Of a stretch of DNA of 64,000 bases, positions 56,058-64,000 are shown piece after piece. The notes beneath the pieces are model-generated. The model was not told the DNA's origin. It ran no database searches and saw only the letters and a list, made by a program, of their open reading frames with translations. How positions within the stretch are numbered: the stretch's first letter is position 1; every line of letters begins with the position of its first letter. Origin of the DNA: Simmondsia chinensis (lineage: Eukaryota > Streptophyta > Magnoliopsida > Caryophyllales > Simmondsiaceae); assembly GCA_018398585.1 (NCBI GenBank), contig JAGTTD010000013.1, positions 33,249,131 through 33,313,130 of the forward strand, written 5' to 3'. A program made the translations under genes and the position numbers.

Positions 56058-56208
56058 ATCCTGTGTATCTACACACAGCTCTACGCCGTGCGTTCTGTAA
56101 GTTTGTGTGTCGACACACGGGCTCTGTGTATTGACACACACCTCTGCAGCACTATTCTGTAGGATTATATGTCGACACACGAGCCCTATGTGTCGACACA
56201 CATCTCAT
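56058..56208. repeat. Cluster of five TGTGTCGACACA-type palindromes
   Basis: Units are TGTGTATCTACACACA, TGTGTGTCGACACACG, TGTGTATTGACACACA, TATGTCGACACACG and ATGTGTCGACACACAT, spaced about 20-40 bp apart. Three have a perfect GTCGAC core. It lies at the end of AT-rich DNA that may be an old LTR. Confidence 0.75.
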
Positions 56209-56229
56209 ACGAGTAAAAACCACTTCAAA

Positions 56230-57830
56230 CAACATTGGGACAAATTTCAAATACTTTATTATAAATTCTTATGACAATTATACTTTTATAATTTATGTAT
56301 TTCATTAATTATGACAAATTAAAGCCCATACTTCAATCATTATTTCTTTATATAGAAGTTCAATTTCGTATTACCCCAAACATTATGAAATTAAACTTTC
56401 AAATACAAAGTACATTTAAATATATCAAATAATTCAAATATATTGATCCAAAATATTCTAAAGTTAAACTTCTAAAATTTATATATTTTATTAATTATGA
56501 CAAATTGAAGGCCATATTCTCAATAATTATTGTAATACATTATTTCATGATTGAAGTATGGTCTTAAATTTGTCATAATTAATAAAATACATAAATTTCA
56601 TAAGTTTAACTTTAGAATATTTTGGGCAATATATTTGAATTATCTTCTTTATAATCTTTGATATATTTTGTTAAAGTTTAATTACATAAATTATAAAAGT
56701 TGAGTTTATAATAATTTTGATAAATATATTTTAAAATTTAATGACTGTATTTTGTGTTTCACAATTTTAATATGTCATATATTTTTCTTTTGATGGAAGT
56801 ATGGTATTTGATACCTTGGTGGTGTTCCCAAAAAAAAAAGTATAGTGTTTGATTTGTAATGATTAGAGTATGGCCCCCATATTTGTCACAAATTTTGTAA
56901 TATATTTTATATTTCTCAATATTTTGTCATAAAGAAGATTTTATGATTAAAGTATGCCATTTAATTTGTCAGAATTAATAAAATATATAAATTTTAGAAG
57001 TTCAATTTTAAAATATTTTGGGACAAAATTTATGACAATTGTACTTTCATAATTATGAGAAATTAAAGACCATACTTCAATTATTATTTCATTATATAGA
57101 AGTTCAACTTTATATCGTCCCAAACATTATGAAATTAAACTTTCAAACACAAAGTACATTTAAATATATCAAATAATTCAAATATATTGACCCAAAATAT
57201 TTTAAAGTTGAACTTCTAAAATTTATATATTTTATTAATTATGACAAATTTAAGGCCATATTCTCAATAATTATTGTAATACATTATTTTACGATTGAAG
57301 TATGGCCTTAAATTTGTTATAATTAATAAAATACATAAATTTTATAAGTTCAACTTTAGAATGTTTTGGGGCAATTTATTTGAATTGTCTTCTTTGTATT
57401 CTTTGATATATTTTGTTAAAATTTAATTACATAAATTATGAAAGTTGAGTTTATAATAATTTTGATAAATCTATTTTAAAATTTAATGAGTGTATTTTAT
57501 GTTTCTCAATTTTAATATGCCATATATCTTTCTTTTGATGGAATTATGGTGTTTGATAGCTTGGTGATGTTCCCAAAAAAAAAAAAAGTATGGTGTTTGA
57601 TTTATAATAATTAGAGTATGACCCCCCATATTTTTCATAAATTTTGTAATATATTTTATACTTCTCGGTATTTATATATAATACATTATTTCATAATTAA
57701 AGTATGCCATTTAATTTGTTAGAATTAATAAAATATATAAATTTTAGAAGTTCAACTTTAGAATATTTTGGGTCAAAATTTATGACAATTGTAAAGCCAT
57801 ACTTCAACTATTATGAATCAAATGCCATAT
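56230..57830. repeat. AT-rich tandem array (~750-bp period) containing large hairpins
   Basis: Unit starts (TATGACAATT) are at 56270, 57031 and 57781. Each full unit contains an inverted pair of ~70-bp arms (56448-56516 with 56558-56626; 57191-57260 with 57301-57370). Two more plus-oriented arms follow at 56953-57022 and 57703-57772. The arm motif includes AATTAATAAAATAYATAAAT and ends AATATTTTGGG. No coding capacity. Confidence 0.8.
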
Positions 57831-58800
57831 ATAAATTTTTGGGAATACACCAAGCCAAAAAAGTGGGGAGCCGCCCAACCATGCTCCATGTCCGCCACCC
57901 CCCGCGCTCCATACACACCAATGATTCGTTTTGTATATAGTTAATCTTAAAGTTAAAAAATACGTCATTAAATTCAATAATCTAAATTATTTACCAATGT
58001 CATAAAAAAATAATTTGTTCTTAAAAAGTGTATTAAATAACTAATTTGAGCAGGTATAGGATTATAGTATTAAATAACTAATAGGATTATAGTATTAAAT
58101 AACTAATAGAAGCACGTATAGATAACCGTATTTATCAATGGTTAAAAAAATAATTTGTTTTGAAAAGGAGTATTAAATAACTAATATAAGCAGGTATAGA
58201 TAATCGTTTTATACGCACATTAGGGCAATGGGGTTGGTATGGGTATAGGATTTCGGTGGCGGGTATGGATATGGAGGAGGGACCCGGTACCCGCCCCGCC
58301 CCGCCCCGCCCCGCCCCGCCCCATTGCCCTCCTCTTGATACGTTGAGACATAGGTGGGCTACTTTTAGATTAATTGTTGTTAGGTATCCACTTCAAACCC
58401 GTGGCGGGTAATGGGGCGGGTACGGATATTGGATTTGGGTGGTGGGTAATATTAGTTATGTTGTCTGATGCTTAGATCTTATAAACCAAAGTCAAATGGG
58501 GCGGGCTCGGGTATAAGTGGGGACCCGCCCCATACCCGCCAATGGATCATTTTGTACATAATTAACCTTGAAGTTAAATATTACGTCTTTAAATTGAATA
58601 ATCTAAATTAAATAAATAATATGAGCGGATATAGATAATCGTTTTGTACCCACATTAGGGTAATGGGGTGGGTACGGGTACGGAGGAGGCACGCCGTACC
58701 TGCCATGCCCCATTGCTATCCCTTTGATAAGTTGAGATATAATTGGGATACTTTTAGATTAATTATTATTATTTAATCTACAAATAATAATAATTATTAG
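57831..58800. repeat. Duplicated block with CCCGC array
   Basis: 58198-58390 and 58634-58775 align (GATAATCGTTTT.., CACATTAGGG.AATGGGG, CCCCATTGC, GATA.GTTGAGA, CTTTTAGATTAATT). Shorter repeats (GGATTATAGTATTAAATAAC) lie at 58060-58110. At 58290-58322 is a run of CCCGC/CCGCC units. No gene. Confidence 0.65.
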
Positions 58801-59605
58801 TGCTTAATATATATATTAATTAGATGACCATTTTTTAAAGAAAAAAGGAAATAAAAAGGTAAATAAAAGAAATTGGGGGTGTAGGATTAGAAAAAGAGAA
58901 ATAAAAAAAAGAAAAAATCTAAGAAAAGGGGGTTCAGGGTGTGGAGGGTTTTGGAAGAGGGAAACTCCCTTATAATAATAAATAAATAAATAAGATTATA
59001 ATAAGTAAGAGAGAGACAATTATTTAATATAAAATTTAAATTTTATGTTATTTATAGAAAATAATTTTAATGTACAAATTTATATTTTTACTATAAATTA
59101 ATTAAATGTCTATTAAATGTTCTTTGCCATTCGATCATTTAAATAAAAATTTTATGGGTACCTAAATAATAAAATAATATTTTATTATTTAATATATAAA
59201 TTTATATTTTGAGTATTTATTAATCAGATATCTGTTAAATTTTGCTATTATTTGATTTTTTTCAACAAAAATTTAATATCCATTTTTATTTAATATTTTA
59301 AATAAAAATTTAAAAGGTACCTTAATAATAAAATGACATTTCATCATTTAATATATGAATTTATATTTTAACTATTTATTAATCAAATATCTGTTAGTTT
59401 GATATTTTCAACAAAAAAAAAGATATTTAACGGATACATTATCCAACCCAAAAAAAAAAGATATGTTTAACAAAAATTGAACGAATACATAAAATATCCA
59501 TTAAAGTTTTGTTAAAAATATTAAATTTAATAGATATCTTATTAATAAATATTTAAAATATAAAATTTTAATAATTTTATAATTTTAAAATTAAAAAAGA
59601 TTCCT
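58801..59605. other. AT-rich DNA with degenerate ~140-bp repeats
   Basis: The phrase ATTTATTAATCA(G/A)ATATCTGTTA recurs near 59214 and 59385, with a weaker relative near 59095. Otherwise A/T-rich and non-coding. Confidence 0.45.
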
Positions 59606-59612
59606 TTCCTCT

Positions 59613-59646
59613 CCCCCCCCCCCCCCCCCCCCCCTTCTTCCCCCTT

Positions 59647-59686
<40 letters not shown>
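59613..59686. repeat. Poly-C run (22 bp) followed by CT microsatellite
   Basis: C-run 59613-59634, then TTCTTCC and (CT)n to about 59686. Minus-strand frames across it (Glu/Arg repeats and Gly) are artefacts of the microsatellite. Confidence 0.85.
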
Positions 59687-59687
<1 letters not shown>

Positions 59688-59786
59688 GTCTGTCCCCGGT
59701 TCCTCCACCTCTCTGTCTCCTGCCCCATATATCAGTGCTGTAGACAGCTGCCGCAACACTCGATCCTTCCCCATTGTTTGTCAACT

Positions 59787-60835
59787 TTTTGTAGCTTCAC
59801 TTGCAAAATGTAAAAGATACCTAATTTAATAAAAGTTGTGTTTGTAAAAGCAGAAGGCAGGCACTACCAGCAAATTCAATGCAAGTAAAAGTTAGGCAAA
59901 TAGATAGAGAAATAGCAGTTTACAGTTTACATATAAGCTGATAAGCAGGTAGTAAATCAGGAGATCAAACATGCACATATGCCAAAGAGGCAGTGAAAGG
60001 CCTACAAATACTATATTTACTTCCTGCATACCAAATGAGTCCTTAGTTTGAACCAAACAAATCAAGAAAAAACGTAATAGTGATTATAAATGTACAATCC
60101 AGGCCATCGACACATGAATTGAATTATAATGAAAAATTATATTTTTCGAGAATTCAATTCTTTTGTCAATTTTTAGGAAGTAGTAACACATGTTTGACTG
60201 GAAGGATAGGAAATAAAACTTTTTTTAAAAGGTTAATAAAAGCAAAGGAATTAAAACTTACATAGAGTGATTAGGTAAATTACTTCTTACATTTTAAAGG
60301 AAGTGAAAATTGTCATACATTCTGCCTACTTTTGCCAAACAAATAAGAGCCAAAATTCGTACATTCCATGAATTTTCACTTGCTGCATTTACTTCCTGCA
60401 TACCAAACGAGGTCGGCCAATTTAATTCTTATAAAAGAAAAATAAGAGTATTGAAGGGTACCTTTTTTTTCCATTTTACTGTAACATTAATAAAAAAACA
60501 GTTATGTCACTATGGACGGAAAATATTGTCATACTACTGGAGATGGATTTTTTTATTAAAATGACAAACATTTAAGGATATTTTTATTAATTCAAAAATA
60601 TTAATATTTTTTTATTATTTTTTAAAAACAGCGTGAAAGTAAATATGTATAAAAGTTAGGGTGGTCCCTAATCGTATAAAAAAAAAGGAGGGTGGTCCTA
60701 AGTTCATTTTGCAAATAAATACGTCAAGTGCGCTGGCTCTTGTCCCCTCCCCCTTTTCCTCACATATGCAAACCCCCAACTTTATTAAAAAAATTTGGCA
60801 TCCTTTTTTTACGGCATGAATTGAATTTCTGTAGA
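59787..60835. other. Non-coding DNA with recurring TTTACTTCCTGCATACCAAA phrase
   Basis: TTTACTTCCTGCATACCAAA occurs at about 60015 and 60389, with a decayed form (TTACTTCCCGCATTTC) near 61213. This suggests MITE-like pieces. No gene; frames at 60080 and 60310 have no features. Confidence 0.4.
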
Positions 60836-60848
60836 TAGTTATGTTTCA

Positions 60849-61092
60849 GAAGTAGGGTTCATTGATCAGGTATTAAGGTACCAGATCCTGTTAGAACTTT
60901 GAAGTTAAGCGTGCTTGGGCGAGAGCAGTACCAGGATGGGTGATCTCTTGGGAAATCCTCGGGTTGCCAACCTATAATATTGGGGGTCCTCGGAAGCAGT
61001 CTCTCGGCAAGGTTACACCCTGAACGGGTAAAGTTGGCATACATCGACCCCTTCCAAACCTCGCTTATACCGGAGCCCTTGAGGCATTGTTA
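60849..61092 (+). mobile_element. SINE-like element with 5S-rRNA-like head and RTE-LINE tail
   Basis: Flanked by TAGTTATGTTTCA (60836-60848) and TAGTTATATTTCA (61093-61105), a 13-bp target duplication with one mismatch. The head (about 60854-60972) aligns along the whole length of plant 5S rRNA and keeps 60901-60925 unchanged (AAGTTAAGCGTGCTTGGGCG within it), i.e. the internal Pol III control region. The tail (60983-61092: GGGGGTCCTCGGAAGCAG to GAGGCATTGTTATA) aligns with the last ~110 bp of the RTE LINE copies at 49325 and 41434 (minus). A 5S head explains transcription, and an RTE tail explains capture by RTE reverse transcriptase. Confidence 0.78.
60854..60972 (+). pseudogene. 5S rRNA-like sequence (head of the SINE-like element)
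   Basis: ACCAGATCCTGTTAGAACTT, then the conserved A-box/intermediate-element block, then CCAGGATGGGTGATCTCTTG and CCTCGGGTTGCC, in 5S order. Its 5' third is diverged and the usual terminal T-run is absent, so it is not a working 5S gene. Confidence 0.85.
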
Positions 61093-61509
61093 TAGTTATA
61101 TTTCACAGGAATTTAATTTTTGCATTAACTTCTCAAGAAGTAGGTCTGAAGTGTATAGTTGTCAGAATAAAAAATAAAAATTCCTAAGCAGGATTTGAAC
61201 TTACTTAAGAGACATCATAAGTTACTTCCCGCATTTCTGCTAACTTCCACGACAACCAAACAAAGGTCAAATCTCTACTTCTAACGAGTTTGTAATTCAT
61301 GCGCTTGCTTCCAAGCAACCAAACAAGGCTTTTATCTTTTTTCAGCTATATTTTGAGTTTGAAATTTACCAATTTTAGTCTTTTAAATTGTTGTCTTGTT
61401 TAAAAAAAAAATTTGTAATCTCCAATTGATAGATTATTAGTTCCAACATATTGCAGAATAGGAGCGCAATCAATCCTTTTAAGTCATACTCTACACACTT
61501 CAAACAAGG
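61093..61509. other. Spacer, nothing further recognised
   Basis: AT-rich; includes the decayed TTACTTCCCGCATTTC phrase noted above. Confidence 0.4.
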
Positions 61510-61868
61510 TTGGTTTTTTTCTCTATAATATCCCTTTGTTTTATTCCTTTATTATGGTTTTTGCCGCTTCTTATGTCTTGCTTGGGCGTGATATGCTTCT
61601 ACTTCAGGCGTTACTTGTCTGCGCAAAGAGCTTTTGTTTTGGGAGGGTTGTCTTCTTGGTGTTTGACTATGTTACTTGGTTTTGGTATTGCATACATGAG
61701 TAGGCTTCTTTGTTTGGAGTTTTAACAATTTGCTTCTCGGAAAGTTTTAGCGGGCATTTTTACGTTATTTTTCTCTTTTCCATAATATGTGTGTGTCTTT
61801 CGGTTCTCCTATTGTGAGATGTCAATTTCTATATCGCGAGTTCTCTCGTTACGTATCCCCAAAAAAAT
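61510..61868 (+). mobile_element. Probable LINE 3' UTR and tail (plus strand)
   Basis: T-rich, CTTGG-containing untranslated-type DNA ending in CCCCAAAAAAATG, similar in style to the LINE 3' end at 45400-45745. No coding evidence. Assignment is tentative. Confidence 0.3.
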
Positions 61869-62045
61869 GTCAAAACATGTTATTGATATTAAACAGACAT
61901 ATGTTCCCTCAAACCCTCTCTCTCTTTATACTAAGGTGAACTATACTTAACATCAAGCACAAAAACTCACAAGTAAAACATTCTCAAACAATTTTCTTCG
62001 CTCGTTCACTTGTTCAGTGTACTTAAGTTCATTTCTACTTACAAT

Positions 62046-62340
62046 TTTTTTTCCGATAACTAGTGAGAAAAACTCGCGAAACAAAAACTGGCATATCATG
62101 AAGAGACCCATGAAGCAAAAACACATAGTGCTACAAAAGGAAAAATAATAAAAAAACACCTATGAAAATCATCACAAACTATCCAATACACCCAAAAACA
62201 AAATATATTAACCCCCACCATTACTCGAAAACCACACCAAAATAAGTAAAGAGCCAAGGGCGAGATCAGAACAGCAAAATCAAAACGAGACAAGATGGAA
62301 AAGAACAAGATGGTAGATGGCATTCATGAGCTCTGTAGTG
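62046..62340 (-). mobile_element. Probable LINE 3' end (minus strand)
   Basis: T-run then CCGATAACTAGTGAGAAAAA, followed by A-rich non-coding DNA, as at 3725-3800 (CTGATAATTAGTGAGTAAAA). Poly(A) at the left end implies minus orientation. Confidence 0.4.
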
Positions 62341-63204
62341 TTTGCTTAATTGACTCCGGCTCTTGGATAATGCCTTGCCAATAAGGACACACTTCGTCCC
62401 AATAGCCAGGACACTCAAGGTTGGTTTGTTATTTTTAGTAATTACGTATTAGTATCATAACATTTAATGTATTAATTTTTTGAGTTTTGAAGTTATAAGT
62501 ATTTAATAAAATAATTTTAACCATAAGTATGCAAAACTGTAATGGGTTCTCCATCCACTATTCTTCATTAGAAATGTTACAACATGACATTTCATGTATG
62601 GGATGAAGGAATACAAACAGAGTAGTAGATTACCAGCAAATAACAAAAAGTTATATGCTCTTTCACATCGTTATTTGGACTTTATTAAATATATGTAATC
62701 TTTGGGTAAAAAATAATTTTACAAAGTTTGTAGACTAAGAAAATTAATATACCAAATTTCAGGATACTAATATGTTTTTTGTATCATTGATACTTTGTGT
62801 TTTATATATATATATATATATTGAATAAATGAGAAGAGAGAAATCCTCTTGGTATATAGAGTTTCCCCAAAAAAGTTACAAATCTACAATCTTAAGATTA
62901 GATGCGCATTAGTATCAAAACCAGTCAAGTAAACCACCTAGCAAAAGTTTTAAACTCTTGTTATCCCATTATTTTTAGAAGGACGACATAGTTTTACAAA
63001 TAAAATTAACGCTTTAACCAACCGGCTGAAGTGAAGGCCGATAACTGAAGAAGTGGGGGATTAAATGTTTGATTTTACAAGAAATTTTTTTATTAATTTT
63101 TGAGTCAAAATACGTGAAATTTTGTGACACAACCATAAACAAATATCCAAAAATGAAAAGACCAAGTTGACAGTGCGGCTCGTAGACTTATATACAAGGG
63201 GTTT
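62341..63204. other. Spacer with TA microsatellite
   Basis: (TA)n at about 62805-62821. No gene or recognised element otherwise. Confidence 0.45.
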
Positions 63205-63440
63205 TTTTTTTCAATAGTCGGGGAAGGAAAGTCCTCCGATAATTACAAGCATAAAGTTAAGAAGACGAAAAAAAGACAGAAATAAAAACATAAATTAAAA
63301 GTTCCAATGCCCGAAGCCAAAGTGCGCACCTTGATCAAAACTAAAAAGAGAAGAAAACATATAGAAGTGTTATACATAAGAACTCCAAGCTCTGATGGCT
63401 CCTGCAAGAAAGTGTTTGGAAAGCACATCTATTATTAAGC
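63205..63440 (-). mobile_element. Probable LINE 3' end (minus strand), second family member
   Basis: T-run then CAATAGTCGGGGAAGGAAAG and A-rich DNA with the same general layout as 62046. The 61-codon frame on the minus strand is compositional. Confidence 0.35.
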
Positions 63441-63506
63441 AATATTGTTAGATAAGTTTAGGATTTTGTTTGGTATTGTTTATTAAATTTGTTTGCAGTT
63501 CATGAT

Positions 63507-63788
63507 TGTTAGCGTCAAGGAATCAAGTATCCTAAAAATTAAAATTGACGTGAAAATATAAGATTGATTTTCCCCTCATGTAAATACTCATTAGTTTTAA
63601 AGCGTGGATGTTACACGAACTCACTTTAATTATATCTTGCGCTTAAATTATGTTAATATTGAAAGAAGATTGATAGGATTCGAACTCATGACAAGAGGTC
63701 ACAAGACTCCGATACTATGTCAAGGAGTCAAATGTCCTTTGGCTTAAGCTGATGGGTGAAAATCTAAAATTGAATTTTTGCTCTAACA
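63507..63788 (-). mobile_element. TRIM-like retrotransposon, minus strand (short LTRs, degenerate)
   Basis: On the minus strand, an LTR (63788-63719: TGTTAGAGCAAAAATTCAAT to TCCTTGACA) is followed by TAGTATCGGAGTC, a variant of the Met-tRNA primer site TGGTATCAGAGC. A purine tract ATGAGGGGAAAA precedes a second, related LTR (about 63575-63507: TTATATTTTCACGTC to TCCTTGACGCTAACA). No coding. The 3' LTR edge and target duplication are unclear. Confidence 0.55.
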
Positions 63789-64000
63789 CATGAGGGGAAA
63801 AAAATTCAAATTTGAGAATAAATTTTTTTTTCCTTCTGATTTCTAGGTTTTTCTTTAGATTTTTGTTTTTCTAACTTGAATGAAAAAAGACAAAAAATAA
63901 TTTTAAAGCTATTTTTAGTTCTAAAAATCAATAACTGTAAATAAAAATATAACTATTTGGTTGAGTTATTATTAAGATAGCAACTTCTTGCTAAAAATAA
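63789..64000. other. End of window, nothing recognised
   Basis: AT-rich DNA. Confidence 0.4.

Noticed and set aside
59542..59784. Minus-strand frames with Arg-Glu repeats
   Set aside because: Direct translation of the GA/G microsatellite.
60854..60972. A functional 5S rRNA gene
   Set aside because: Single copy, diverged 5' third, no T-run terminator, and embedded between target duplications with an RTE tail.
60849..61092. Cassandra TRIM (5S in an LTR)
   Set aside because: No TG..CA LTR ends, no Met-tRNA primer site and no second LTR. The sequence after the 5S matches RTE LINE tails instead.
1..64000. CRISPR arrays, defence islands or operons
   Set aside because: No regularly spaced short repeats with unique spacers and no prokaryotic gene layout; the window is plant nuclear DNA.

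Overview
The window looks like nuclear DNA of a eudicot plant. It is AT-rich, has one spliced ankyrin-repeat gene with GT-AG introns, and is otherwise dominated by plant Ty1/copia, L1-type and RTE-type LINEs, TRIMs, SINEs and MITEs. The species cannot be named from sequence alone. No bacterial-style operons, CRISPR arrays, intact tRNA genes or functional rRNA genes were seen.

Layout. (1) 0.96-10.8 kb, + strand: the only convincing host gene, an ITN1/ACD6-like ankyrin-repeat membrane protein with a PGG domain. It has six visible exons whose splice phases all agree. Its introns hold a TRIM with perfect target-site duplications, a LINE stub, an old copia-LTR relic, a decayed LINE ORF1 with an RRM, and two tRNA-like (SINE-like) segments. 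(2) 11.59-24.75 kb: a nested stack. A small hAT-like element with a perfect 8-bp target duplication is split by a minus-strand LINE relic, and the LINE ORF1 is itself split by two plus-strand copia elements (A and B). (3) 25.09-30.19 kb: a minus-strand copia (C) apparently inside a small CAGGG-ended transposon. (4) 30.66-40.79 kb: copia D (minus), with copia E (minus) inserted in its 5' LTR. (5) 41.4-49.6 kb: RTE LINE tails, a fold-back MITE, a tRNA-derived SINE with 13-bp target duplications, a local duplication, a TRIM LTR relic and a LINE ORF1 tail. (6) 50.1-55.1 kb: a nearly full-length but frameshifted L1-type LINE ORF2 (endonuclease, reverse transcriptase, RNase H) on the minus strand. 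(7) 55.2-60.8 kb: repeat-rich non-coding DNA with TGTGTCGACACA palindromes, an AT-rich tandem array of hairpins, and a CCCGC array. (8) 60.8-61.1 kb: a short element joining a 5S-rRNA-like head to an RTE-LINE tail, flanked by target duplications. (9) 61.5-63.8 kb: LINE 3' ends and a second TRIM.

How it fits together. The five copia elements are one family: similar TGTTAGG..CA LTRs, an initiator-Met tRNA primer site, and the order gag-protease-integrase-RT-RNase H. All carry stops or frameshifts. Autonomous LINE types present (L1-like and RTE-like) could explain the non-autonomous passengers. In particular the 5S-headed element shares its last ~110 bp with two RTE LINE tails in the same window.

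The most unusual object is the 5S-headed SINE-like element at 60.85-61.09 kb. The best-supported structural story is the four-layer nest at 11.6-24.8 kb.
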